From assembly GCA_002708765.1 (NCBI GenBank), contig PAPD01000011.1, positions 16,858-80,857 of the forward strand: DNA of 64,000 nt. Direction: 5' to 3'. Numbering within the stretch: position 1 is the first letter of the stretch; each line of letters begins with the position of its first letter. This document shows positions 1 through 8,126 of this stretch, piece after piece. This DNA comes from Gammaproteobacteria bacterium (GTDB lineage Bacteria > Pseudomonadota > Gammaproteobacteria > Pseudomonadales > Azotimanducaceae). Made by a program: the position numbers and the translations under genes. The notes beneath the pieces are model-generated. The model saw only the letters and a list, made by a program, of their open reading frames with translations, did not search any database and was not told the origin of the DNA.

Positions 1-291
1 GCTGGCGCGGCCAGAGAGCGGCTATATTCTGGCAATTTTGATTTTGTGGGGGGGCATCACCTCATTGCCATAAGACAAGATCATGTCGAAATCGGTGTTA
101 TCTATGCTAACAGAGTCAGACAGATACAGGCTCGTACGGTCGTTTTTGTGGGACACAATTCTCCGAGCCGTGATTTATGGTTGTCACTCCAGGGTAATGG
201 ACCTAAGGCACATATGATTGGTGATGTAAGGGGTCATAACAGTATCATGTCAGCGATTCATGCAGGGAACACCCTAGGCCGCAACATCTGA
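1..291 (+). CDS. NADH:flavin oxidoreductase / 2,4-dienoyl-CoA reductase-like protein, C-terminal fragment
   Basis: The reading frame is open from base 1 to the TGA at 289-291, so this is the 3' end of a gene whose start lies outside the window; the GTG at 46 is internal, not a start. The visible residues look like the last part of the pyridine-nucleotide-disulphide (FAD/NAD-binding) domain found at the C-terminus of old-yellow-enzyme/dienoyl-CoA reductase fusions: a strand ending in TVVFVGHNSP, then MIGDVRGHNSIMSAIHAG, matching the family pattern of 'IGD-R----AI-EG' that closes the FAD site. It converges on the thiolase-like gene, with only two bases between stop codons. The family call rests on about 95 residues, so a related flavoprotein such as a trimethylamine dehydrogenase homologue is possible. 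Confidence 0.6.
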   Translation, partial: AGAARERLYSGNFDFVGGHHLIAIRQDHVEIGVIYANRVRQIQARTVVFVGHNSPSRDLWLSLQGNGPKAHMIGDVRGHNSIMSAIHAGNTLGRNI

Positions 292-293
292 AA

Positions 294-1448
294 TTAGCTT
301 GACAGTATCGTGACTCCGCTTATCCCGGGGGCGCCATAAACGTGCGTATACGCGATTTTTGGATCATTTGGTACCTGCCTTGCACCGGCCTGTCCACGAA
401 GCTGCAGAACGTTCTCGTAAACTTGCCTAAGTCCTGAGGCTCCGATAGGTTCTCCATTGGCAATGCAGCCGCCATCAGTGTTTATGGGAAGGCGTCCATT
501 TATCTCGGTTTCTCCTTTTTGAAGCATTTCTTCTTGTTCGCCATCTTCGCAGAATCCGTTCTCTGCCATGTGCATTATTTCTGCCCCTGACTCTGTGTCC
601 TGAAGCTGAGCTACATCGACATCCTGGGGGCCGACTCCTGCTTTTTCGTATGCTGCTAAGGATGCATCAACAGTCGGACCAACATTTTCTTCCTTTGGCA
701 GCCAGGAGGACTTGACTTCAAAACTGCCAAATCGACGCGATCTCATCACAGCCGCTTTTAAAAATATTGGCTTATCCGTATATTTTTTTGCGTGTTTTGC
801 TTTGCATAAGACCATTGCTACTCCTCCTTCTCCTGGGGAGCAAAACATGTATTGCGTAAGCGGATACGCCAGCATTTTAGATTGCAAAACTTCTTCGGTG
901 GTAAAGGCTTGTTTTCGCCAAGCCATGGGATTCAGGGACCCGTTTCGAGTAGCTTTGGCTGCCACCAAAGCCAACGTTTTGTGAGAAATACCGAACTTGT
1001 TCATATAACGGTTAATTTTTATCGAAAAGAACTGCGGGTTAATTGCCATGCCGCTGCCTCCATACCAGTCGAGTCCTCCATCAACAGGATGAACTGGCTC
1101 ATTACTTGCAAATGCTCCTCTTGGATGTTTGTCGAATCCGATAGCTATGCCTAGATCATAGACTCCAGAGGTAATGGCATTATAGGCCGTAGCTAGTGCT
1201 GTTCCTCCTGTGGCGCAGCCGTTGGCGACATTAGTGAATTGCAAGCCTGTCAGCCCCAGCATGGAAACCATTTTGTCCGGATTCCCCGCTGCCGCACTTC
1301 CACCTACGGCGAATTCCATATCGTTCCATTTTAGGCCAGCATCTTTACAGGCCTCTCGAACCGCCACTGCCCCTTGCTCCATTCCCGTCACGCCGTCGTG
1401 CCGCCCGAACGGATGCATTCCTATTCCAACTATGGCTACATCATTCAT
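294..1448 (-). CDS. SCP-x-like thiolase / lipid-transfer protein-type acyltransferase
   Basis: A 384-residue thiolase-superfamily protein of the SCP2-thiolase/'lipid-transfer' type, expected to work on acyl-CoA, often beside a DUF35 protein. The nucleophile region is ANGCATGG (Cys78). The usual thiolase GHP motif reads GEPIGASG, with Glu333 where the catalytic His normally sits, and the C-terminal CxG loop is replaced by VYGAPG. I recall this GEP variant as a recognisable subgroup rather than damage, so the chemistry may be thioester transfer or retro-aldol cleavage rather than classical thiolysis. The gene follows the DUF35 gene by 16 bases on the same strand, so both are probably co-transcribed and form a complex, as in sterol side-chain aldolases (Ltp2/ChsH2). 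That comparison is inference. Confidence 0.8.
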   Translation of the reverse strand: MNDVAIVGIGMHPFGRHDGVTGMEQGAVAVREACKDAGLKWNDMEFAVGGSAAAGNPDKMVSMLGLTGLQFTNVANGCATGGTALATAYNAITSGVYDLGIAIGFDKHPRGAFASNEPVHPVDGGLDWYGGSGMAINPQFFSIKINRYMNKFGISHKTLALVAAKATRNGSLNPMAWRKQAFTTEEVLQSKMLAYPLTQYMFCSPGEGGVAMVLCKAKHAKKYTDKPIFLKAAVMRSRRFGSFEVKSSWLPKEENVGPTVDASLAAYEKAGVGPQDVDVAQLQDTESGAEIMHMAENGFCEDGEQEEMLQKGETEINGRLPINTDGGCIANGEPIGASGLRQVYENVLQLRGQAGARQVPNDPKIAYTHVYGAPGISGVTILSS

Positions 1449-1464
1449 CGCAGGTCTCCTTTAT

Positions 1465-1890
1465 TTAATCTATGGGAGAAAAAGCATAGGTCATCACTTC
1501 TTCACCTTCCCCATTTGTATAAAGATGTTCTAGTTTTAATTCCATATTCATGCCTTCGGAAAGTTTAGCAGGTTCGTTTTCAGTGAGCCTAGTCTCTACG
1601 ATAACTTCGGGAAGTTCTACATAGCCGACTCCGAATGACTTGAATTTTTCCGGATCATTTTCTCCAAGATATGGTGGTGATTTCGGTGGAAATCCCTGGA
1701 CGGTCCATGCCCATAGCTTTCCTTGATCCCCCAATTTAGCTTTTTCAATTCTTGTCCCAGCGCATTTCGGACATCCTGGCATAATGGGAAAGGTATAATT
1801 TTCGCAGTCTAAACATTTCCCCCCGACGAGGTAGGGCTTACCATCAGATATGTTTAAAACAAATTCGTTGATAGAAATTTGCTTGGTCAT
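1465..1890 (-). CDS. DUF35 OB-fold / zinc-ribbon acyl-CoA-associated protein
   Basis: A 141-residue DUF35 protein. The N-terminal zinc ribbon is visible as CLDCENYTFPIMPGCPKC, i.e. CxxC-x11-CxxC, followed by an OB-fold with the segment LWAWTVQGFPPKSPPY typical of the family. DUF35 proteins pair with thiolase-fold partners and help them bind acyl-CoA; here the partner is encoded immediately downstream. It is the first gene of the two-gene unit and diverges from the acyl-CoA dehydrogenase starting near 2066, so the 1891-2065 spacer should hold promoters for both units. That spacer contains two TATACC hexamers (1923-1928 and 1933-1938). Confidence 0.85.
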   Translation of the reverse strand: MTKQISINEFVLNISDGKPYLVGGKCLDCENYTFPIMPGCPKCAGTRIEKAKLGDQGKLWAWTVQGFPPKSPPYLGENDPEKFKSFGVGYVELPEVIVETRLTENEPAKLSEGMNMELKLEHLYTNGEGEEVMTYAFSPID

Positions 1891-2065
1891 GGAATACTCT
1901 GTTTTTTTGGTCGAATTATTCTTATACCCTAGTATACCATTCGTTGGAATAAGTGATTGAGCTATTTGTTCGGTGTCGGCTACATTCTTTTATGACAACC
2001 GGGACGTAAAAAGCGCAGAATACAGGTAAGTGATTAACACAACATAAATGCAGAGGTATATTGCA

Positions 2066-3232
2066 GTGGATTTTTCATTCTCCGATGAACAGCAAGCGAT
2101 TCGAGATTCGCTAAGCATGATATGCAAGAAGTTTCCATCCGAATATTGGTTAGATTGCGATAAAGCTGGCGAATTTCCCGAGGAATTTGTTGCTGCTATT
2201 ACGGATGGTGGTTGGTTCGGGATTGCGATGCCGGAAAGCTATGGAGGGTCGGGGCTCGGTATAACAGAAGCTGCTATCATGGCTCACACTATTTCTAGAT
2301 CCGGTGCTGGTTTCACTGGAGCCTCAGCTGTTCACTTGAATCTTTTTGGCCCGCACCCCATCGTCGTTTATGGTACCGAAGAACAAAAACAAAAGTTCTT
2401 GCCTCCCTTGATTAAGGGAGAAGATCGAGCTTGTTTTGGAGTGACTGAGCCTGATACTGGTCTAAATACCATGAAACTGAAAACTGAGGCTGTCAGAGAC
2501 GGAGACAGCTATATCATCAATGGCCAGAAGCTGTGGACGACCACCGCGCAAACTGCAAACAAGATCCTGCTAATTGCCAGAACCAGTCCTATTGATTCGG
2601 AAACTCGGCCCACCGATAGCTTGTCTCTTTTCTATACGGATTTGGATCGTGATCGCATAGAAGTTAGAGAAATCGAAAAAATGGGGCGGAGTGCAGTCGA
2701 CTCTAATGAACTTTTTATTGATGACCTAGTGGTGCCAGTAGGGGACAGGATAGGAAATGAAGGTGAAGGCTGGAAATGTCTTTTGCATGGTATTAATCCC
2801 GAAAGAATTCTGATTGCCGCGGAATCGGTTGGGTTGGGACAGGCAGCTTTGGAAAGAGCATCAAGGTATTCGAAGGAAAGGGTTGTGTTTGACCGGCCGA
2901 TCGGACAAAACCAGGCGATTCAGCACCCCCTGGCGGTTAACTGGATGGAGCTGGAAGCCGCTCTGGCTATGGTTTTTAAGGCCGCCTCTTTGTATGACCA
3001 GGGCAAGAACTGCGCTCTTGAGGCTAATGCAGCAAAATACCTTGCCGCCGAGGCAGGACTTTCAGCGTGCCAGCAGGCTGTGCGAACCCATGGGGGGATG
3101 GGGTACGCGAAAGAGTATCATGTGGAGCGTTATTTACGTGAGATAATGATTCCGATAGTGGCGCCGGTCAGCCAGGAAATGGTTAAATCCTTTGTGGCTG
3201 AGAAAGCTTTGGATCAACCGAAGAGCTATTGA
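2066..3232 (+). CDS. acyl-CoA dehydrogenase
   Basis: Flavin-dependent alpha,beta-dehydrogenation of an acyl-CoA. The family body is clear: GTEEQKQKFLPPLIKGE, CFGVTEPDTGLNTM and QKLWTT for FAD and substrate, then RTHGGMGYAKEYHVERYLR near the end. The common C-terminal catalytic Glu (YEGT loop) is absent; that region reads APVSQEM. A Glu in NPERILIAAESVG falls where isovaleryl-CoA dehydrogenase keeps its base, suggesting the base comes from that helix. I prefer the GTG at 2066 over the ATG at 2048: AGAGG at 2052-2056 is nine bases before the GTG, and the protein then begins MDFSFSDEQQAI, the usual family start. Its stop overlaps the start of the enoyl-CoA hydratase gene (TGATG), so the two are translationally coupled. 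Confidence 0.88.
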   Translation: MDFSFSDEQQAIRDSLSMICKKFPSEYWLDCDKAGEFPEEFVAAITDGGWFGIAMPESYGGSGLGITEAAIMAHTISRSGAGFTGASAVHLNLFGPHPIVVYGTEEQKQKFLPPLIKGEDRACFGVTEPDTGLNTMKLKTEAVRDGDSYIINGQKLWTTTAQTANKILLIARTSPIDSETRPTDSLSLFYTDLDRDRIEVREIEKMGRSAVDSNELFIDDLVVPVGDRIGNEGEGWKCLLHGINPERILIAAESVGLGQAALERASRYSKERVVFDRPIGQNQAIQHPLAVNWMELEAALAMVFKAASLYDQGKNCALEANAAKYLAAEAGLSACQQAVRTHGGMGYAKEYHVERYLREIMIPIVAPVSQEMVKSFVAEKALDQPKSY

Positions 3233-4050
3233 TGGAATATAAAGATTACAGATATTTGAAATTTGATCGCCTTGGAAAGGGCGTACTTTTGATTCAGATT
3301 AATCGACCCGAAGTCCTTAATGCAACAAATTCGAAGCTTCACAATGAGCTTACTTATGTTTGGGAGAGTGTGGCAAAGGATGAATTAACCAACGTCGTGG
3401 TTATAACTGGAATGGGCGATCGAGCTTTTTCAGCTGGTGGAGATGTTGAGCTTATCGAAGGAATGATAGGCAACCCGGACGAGATCCAAAGAGTCCAGAG
3501 AGAAGCCAGTGATCTAGTTTTTAATATGCTGGCCTTCGAAAAACCGGTGATATCTGCAATCAACGGGGTTGCGGTTGGAGCTGGACTTGCGGTGGCGCTT
3601 TTAGCGGATATTAGTGTTATTAGGGATGACGCGAAACTGACAGATGGTCACACTAGCCTAGGGGTAGGAGCCGGTGATCATGCTGCACTTATCTGGCCGC
3701 TTTTGTGTGGTATGTCCAAGGCCAAGTATTACTTAATGACAGCTGATTTTATTAGCGGCAAAGAGGCAGAAAGGTTGGGATTAGTAACTTTTTCTAGACC
3801 TCAGGACGAGGTGCTTCCTTCTGCTCTTGGTATAGCTGAGGAGTTGGCTAAGGGCAGTCAACCAGCAATTCGTGGAACGAAGCAGGCCCTGAACGGATGG
3901 TTGAGGCAGTCAGCTCCGATTTTCGAGAACTCTCTGAAAATGGAAATGCTGGGCTTTCTGGGGAGCGATATTTCTGAGGGATTGTCCGCATTAAAAGAGA
4001 AAAGGGCTCCAAAATTCCCTTCAGCGAAATTGTATTGGAATAACGAATAA
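3232..4050 (+). CDS. enoyl-CoA hydratase/isomerase family protein
   Basis: A crotonase-fold protein of 272 residues. The oxyanion-hole segments are visible as RAFSAGGDVEL and INGVAVGAGLAVALLADISV, followed by HTSLGVGAGDHAALIWPLL. The usual second catalytic Glu of hydratases in that last loop is not evident; an Asp-His pair sits there instead, so the reaction could be hydration, isomerisation or hydrolysis of a C-C bond. The ATG at 3232 overlaps the TGA of the preceding acyl-CoA dehydrogenase; the TTG three bases earlier is less likely. The pair forms a small beta-oxidation-like unit that ends convergently against the CoA-transferase gene with a 31-base spacer. Confidence 0.85.
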   Translation: MEYKDYRYLKFDRLGKGVLLIQINRPEVLNATNSKLHNELTYVWESVAKDELTNVVVITGMGDRAFSAGGDVELIEGMIGNPDEIQRVQREASDLVFNMLAFEKPVISAINGVAVGAGLAVALLADISVIRDDAKLTDGHTSLGVGAGDHAALIWPLLCGMSKAKYYLMTADFISGKEAERLGLVTFSRPQDEVLPSALGIAEELAKGSQPAIRGTKQALNGWLRQSAPIFENSLKMEMLGFLGSDISEGLSALKEKRAPKFPSAKLYWNNE

Positions 4051-4081
4051 AAATTCATTACCGCGCCATAGAAAAATCGGG

Positions 4082-5278
4082 CTATACGATGACTCCTTCC
4101 GTTTCCAGAGAGTCCAGTTTTTCTGTGTCGAAGGACAGGAATTCACTTAAAACAGAATTGGTGTCTTCGCCTAGCTGACGGACTTCTTTCAATTCAGGAG
4201 GATCAATATCTTGGAATCGGATCGGAGTCTGGAAGAAAGACACGTCTCCTAATTCAGAGTAAGTCTTCTTTTTCAAGGAGCCTCTGCTGAGCATATGAAC
4301 ATCATTTACTGACTCCGAAATTGTTTGCACGGGTGCGCATATGACTCCGCATTCCTGAGCAATTTTAAAAATTGTTTCTCTCTTTAGTCGACTTGTCCAC
4401 TCTGTTACAAGGTGGTCAACCTCATCTATATTTTCCCCTCTTGCTTTTGCACCAGAGAAACGAGGGTCTTCTTTGAGCTCCGGTTTCCCCATGGCATCAC
4501 ATATCTTTTTCCAGTGTCCTTCTCGAATGCAAATAATTGCTACATGTCCATCCTTTGCTTTATACACGTTATAGGGCGAGACAGTTTTTGCAGGGTGACG
4601 TGATCCTGCCCTGGGTAGTTCTTCACCTTCACTGTAAAATGACCCGATGGCAGTGGATAGCGTTGGAAAAGCGCAATCCTGCATTGATATATCCACTGCT
4701 GCGCCTTTTCCGGATACGGATCTAGCGAAAAGAGCAGTTACGATCCCGCCATAAAGGTGCGCGCCAGCCATGAAATCTATATATGCGGCAGGGGTCTTTA
4801 ATGGTGGACCATCTTCTTCGCCAGTAACGGACATGGCCCCGGACATCGCCTGGAGGGTTATATCCATGCCGAGAAAGTCTCGATAGGGTCCCTCCGATGA
4901 ACCATATCCGGTTCCCATCGCATATATTAACCTAGGGTTTTCGGCGATTAAATCGGTATATCCAAGACCAAATTTTTCCATGGTTCCCGGAGCGAAATTT
5001 TGCAAAACAACATCCACTTTTTTTGAAAGAGCCCGCACAATTTCCCTTCCCGGAGCTTTTTTTAAATCTATAGCGATACATTCTTTGTTAAAGTTAAGAT
5101 TATTAAAGGGAAAAAAAGAGATATCCTTGTTTTTTTTTGGTCTTATTGTTTCTCCAATCAAGGACTCGACTTTTATCACTCTCGCGCCTGCTTGGGTGAG
5201 CAAGAAACCGCAATAGGGGCCATTATAGACCTGCCCGAAATCCAATACGGTTATTCCTGCGAGAGGTTGTTGATTCAT
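4082..5278 (-). CDS. class III CoA transferase (CaiB/BaiF family)
   Basis: A 398-residue family III CoA transferase, moving CoA between carboxylic acids. The N-terminal Rossmann part VLDFGQVYNGPYCG and GARVIKVES are typical, and Asp139 in FLGMDITLQA is the catalytic aspartate that forms the glutaryl/aspartyl-CoA anhydride in this family. Length is normal. It follows the ALDH gene on the same strand after 58 bases that contain a perfect hairpin (5292-5318). An AGGGA Shine-Dalgarno-like stretch lies about six bases before the ATG, directly after the hairpin, so expression relative to the ALDH may be tuned by that structure. The substrate cannot be read from sequence. Confidence 0.9.
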   Translation of the reverse strand: MNQQPLAGITVLDFGQVYNGPYCGFLLTQAGARVIKVESLIGETIRPKKNKDISFFPFNNLNFNKECIAIDLKKAPGREIVRALSKKVDVVLQNFAPGTMEKFGLGYTDLIAENPRLIYAMGTGYGSSEGPYRDFLGMDITLQAMSGAMSVTGEEDGPPLKTPAAYIDFMAGAHLYGGIVTALFARSVSGKGAAVDISMQDCAFPTLSTAIGSFYSEGEELPRAGSRHPAKTVSPYNVYKAKDGHVAIICIREGHWKKICDAMGKPELKEDPRFSGAKARGENIDEVDHLVTEWTSRLKRETIFKIAQECGVICAPVQTISESVNDVHMLSRGSLKKKTYSELGDVSFFQTPIRFQDIDPPELKEVRQLGEDTNSVLSEFLSFDTEKLDSLETEGVIV

Positions 5279-5291
5279 TCCTGGTCCCTGA

Positions 5292-5318
5292 AGAGCTGTT
5301 CTCTATGAGAACAGCTCT
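5292..5318 (-). repeat. perfect 12-bp intercistronic hairpin upstream of the CoA-transferase start
   Basis: AGAGCTGTTCTC (5292-5303) and GAGAACAGCTCT (5307-5318) are exact reverse complements separated by TAT. The element lies between the ALDH stop and the CaiB start on the minus strand and ends just before the putative ribosome binding site. No T-run follows on either strand, so it is not a classic intrinsic terminator. It could be an mRNA-stabilising or attenuating hairpin, or a DNA operator. Confidence 0.75.
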
Positions 5319-5336
5319 AGGTAACAAAGCCTAAAG

Positions 5337-6755
5337 CTACAACTGCATAGACTTCAGTTCGGTAAATTCGGTAAGACCATGTGCTCCCAGTTCTCTACCT
5401 ATGCCAGATTGTTTGTAACCGCCGAATGGAGCCGCGACATTAAATGACCCACCATTAACGGAAACCTGGCCCGTTCGAATTTTTCTTGCTACCTTCTTTG
5501 CTCGCTCGTCATCTCCTGACCAGACAGCGCCTGACAACCCGAATATGCTGTCGTTTGCTATTTCTATCGCCTCTTCTTCGGTGTCATAAGGAATTATGGC
5601 TAGAACTGGACCAAAAATCTCTTCCTGAGCGATTACCATGTCACTTTTGACATCAGAAAATATAGTGGGTTGCACAAAATATCCGGTATTCCGGCCCTCT
5701 GGTGGTGTCGTGCCTCCCGTCACCAGGGTAGCGCCTTCTTCAATTCCTTTTTCTATATAACCAACTACTGTATCCAGTTGTGATTTGGACGCTACTGGGC
5801 CCATTACCGATCCTTCCTCGAATGCGGGTCCTACCTTAACGGATTCAGCGGCAGCCTTTGCTGCTTCAATAGCTTCGTTTTGTTTATCTCGAGGAACAAT
5901 AAGCCTTGAAAGCGCCGCACATACCTGGCCACTATTCATACATATACTTCCTCCTGCAGTTCCCGCTGCTTTTCCGACATCGGCGTCATCAAGCACGACC
6001 GAGGCCGATTTCCCGCCTAACTCCAGTCCAACGCGTTTGACTGTTTCGGCAGCAAGTGCTGCTACTCTGCGTCCCGCTTCTGTCGATCCGGTCAGGGAAA
6101 CAAGATCCACATCGGGGTGAGTACACATAGTTTCCCCGACTGTTCTTCCTGGTCCGGTTATCAGATTAAAAACGCCTGCCGGGAATCCGCATTCGTCCAT
6201 GAGTTGGGCGAAGAAATAGGCGGTTAGAGGTGTGTCTGAGCTTGGTTTGACTACCATCGTACAACCTGCGGCCAATGCAGGCATTACTTTCGCTACGATC
6301 TGGTGAAGTGGAAAATTCCACGGCGTGATAAAGGCGCATACTCCCACCGGCTCTTTGATTACCAATGAATTACCTATTTTTTCTTCTTTTTCCATTTCGT
6401 AGGGGATGTCTATGTATGAACCCACTACGCCCATTCCCATTCCACCGTGCACGGCTACACTTGTTTGCAGAGGTGTTCCTAGTTCTAGAGCGCAAAGCTC
6501 ACCTATTTTCTGAGCGTTCTCGTTAATCTTTTCTGATAGCTTCTTGATAAGTTCTGATCTCATCGAGGCGGGGCTTTCTCCCCAGCTTTTAAAAGCTTCT
6601 TTAGCTGCGGCGATCGCTGCATTTACATCTTCATCATTTCCGGAGGGAACCTCCCCACAAATCTCTTCCGTAGAGGGGTCGATTACCTGAATTTTTTCCG
6701 TGCCATTGGGTTCGATCCATTGACCATTGATATAGAATTTTTCGTGAGTTTGCAT
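5337..6755 (-). CDS. NAD(P)-dependent aldehyde dehydrogenase
   Basis: A 472-residue aldehyde dehydrogenase oxidising an aldehyde to the acid. The NAD-binding segment PWNFPLHQ, the general base Glu245 in LELGGKS and the nucleophile Cys279 in NSGQVCAALSR are all present, with the family end GGYKQSGIGRELG. It is the first gene of a unit with the CaiB-type CoA transferase, which suggests oxidation of an aldehyde to an acid followed by CoA activation by transfer. Nothing is missing or truncated. The gene diverges from the FAD monooxygenase at 6900 across 144 bases, which must contain both promoters. Confidence 0.92.
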   Translation of the reverse strand: MQTHEKFYINGQWIEPNGTEKIQVIDPSTEEICGEVPSGNDEDVNAAIAAAKEAFKSWGESPASMRSELIKKLSEKINENAQKIGELCALELGTPLQTSVAVHGGMGMGVVGSYIDIPYEMEKEEKIGNSLVIKEPVGVCAFITPWNFPLHQIVAKVMPALAAGCTMVVKPSSDTPLTAYFFAQLMDECGFPAGVFNLITGPGRTVGETMCTHPDVDLVSLTGSTEAGRRVAALAAETVKRVGLELGGKSASVVLDDADVGKAAGTAGGSICMNSGQVCAALSRLIVPRDKQNEAIEAAKAAAESVKVGPAFEEGSVMGPVASKSQLDTVVGYIEKGIEEGATLVTGGTTPPEGRNTGYFVQPTIFSDVKSDMVIAQEEIFGPVLAIIPYDTEEEAIEIANDSIFGLSGAVWSGDDERAKKVARKIRTGQVSVNGGSFNVAAPFGGYKQSGIGRELGAHGLTEFTELKSMQL

Positions 6756-6899
6756 TTGACCCCCTAGATTTGACTAAATTAATTCTCTTTGATGAGATAA
6801 AATCACAACTGGAAAATTTCCGCAACGGCTGTGGTCACGATTACAGTCGAGCTATTGCGATATATTGGTTATGAAAGCTAAAAATCGAGATAACCGAAA

Positions 6900-8102
6900 A
6901 TGTCTCTTAATTCTGGTTCGAAGTATTTACTAAATGTAGGGGTGGTGGGTGCCGGGATAGGAGGCCTCGTTGCTGCATTATGCTTTTCTAGAAAAAACTG
7001 CAAAGTCACCGTTATCGAAAAAACTGAATTGAAAGGAGAGGCTGGAGCTGGAATCCAGTTGAGTCCAAATTGCTTGAAAGTGTTGTTCGATCTTGGATTA
7101 GAGCCTCAACTTCGTCATTTCTCCTCGTGCCCTAAATCGATCGATATTAGTGATTGGAAAAAAGGCAGAATCATAAAAGAAACTCGCTTGAATCCTGAAT
7201 GCATGGGTAAATATGGGTTGCCTTATTACCACATTCATCGTGGTGATTTGTTACGAATACTCAGGGACCATGCACAAAAGAGAAATAACATCGATCTTGA
7301 ACTAAATAGCGAGGTGGTTGAGGTCACTGAGAACGATGAAAAGGCTACGTTGATCCTCGATTCCGGATTGAGCAGAGATTTTGATGTCATAGTTGGTGCG
7401 GATGGCATCAATTCTGCGGTGGCAAAGGTACTTGGTCTTTCTCATAGACCCCAGTTTACAGGAAACGTAGCGTGGCGAGCACTGGTACCGAAAACGGCTG
7501 TGGCTAGAGAGCTGGATGATGAAAAGGGTTCATTATGGTTGGGCCCTGGGAAGCATTTTGTACATTATCCGGTAAGAAAGGGAGATCTCGTGAACTGCAT
7601 ATGCGTTGCGGGGGGAAGAGACTGGAGAGACGAGTCCTGGATTACGCGAGCGGACCTAGCCGAGTTAACTAGTGAATTCAGTCAATGGAATCCGGCCCTT
7701 AGAGCGTTAATTAACAAGATTGAGGAAGGCAGCCTTTTTAAGTGGGCACTTTTCCACAGACCAAGTTTGTCTTGCTGGCACAAAAAACGTACAGTTTTGC
7801 TCGGGGACGCCTGTCATGCAACCCTACCTTTTTTAGCCCAAGGTGCTGCGATGGCGATTGAGGATGCTTCTGTTTTAAGTAGTTGTATGGAGAGAGACAA
7901 AGAGATTTCTGCAGCGTTCGCGACGTATCAGAAGTTGAGAAGGCCTCGGGTAGTTAGCATTCAAAGAATTTCTAGAGTCAATGAGTTGCTTTTTCACTCC
8001 AATAGACTGTTGGCCCCTCTAAGAGATCTAATTTTAAAAAACTTCTCCGGATATACGTTAAACAACGTATATAAATACAATGCGTTATCAGCTGGAGATT
8101 AG
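6900..8102 (+). CDS. FAD-dependent aromatic monooxygenase (salicylate/3-hydroxybenzoate hydroxylase-like)
   Basis: A 400-residue class A flavoprotein hydroxylase. The Rossmann FAD motif VVGAGIGGLVAAL is at the N-terminus, the mid-domain GADGINSAV motif binds FAD/NAD(P)H, and GDACHATLPFLAQGA with AIEDASVL is the second FAD motif. This arrangement is that of salicylate 1-hydroxylase, 3-hydroxybenzoate 6-hydroxylase and related enzymes. It sits alone on the plus strand between the ALDH unit and an MFS transporter read towards it. Substrate unknown; a UbiH-type hydroxylase is less likely because the C-terminal motif is of the salicylate-hydroxylase kind. Confidence 0.85.
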   Translation: MSLNSGSKYLLNVGVVGAGIGGLVAALCFSRKNCKVTVIEKTELKGEAGAGIQLSPNCLKVLFDLGLEPQLRHFSSCPKSIDISDWKKGRIIKETRLNPECMGKYGLPYYHIHRGDLLRILRDHAQKRNNIDLELNSEVVEVTENDEKATLILDSGLSRDFDVIVGADGINSAVAKVLGLSHRPQFTGNVAWRALVPKTAVARELDDEKGSLWLGPGKHFVHYPVRKGDLVNCICVAGGRDWRDESWITRADLAELTSEFSQWNPALRALINKIEEGSLFKWALFHRPSLSCWHKKRTVLLGDACHATLPFLAQGAAMAIEDASVLSSCMERDKEISAAFATYQKLRRPRVVSIQRISRVNELLFHSNRLLAPLRDLILKNFSGYTLNNVYKYNALSAGD

Positions 8103-8126
8103 CTGAGCTGTTAGCCTGCGCCTTTT

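Noticed and set aside
852-1154. Open frame on the plus strand inside the thiolase-like gene.
   Set aside because: It is antisense to a conserved gene and has no family features.
1923-1938. Two TATACC hexamers near the DUF35 start, another at 35493-35498, similar to the TetR operator half-site.
   Set aside because: Without inverted partners at the right spacing they are too short to claim a shared regulon.
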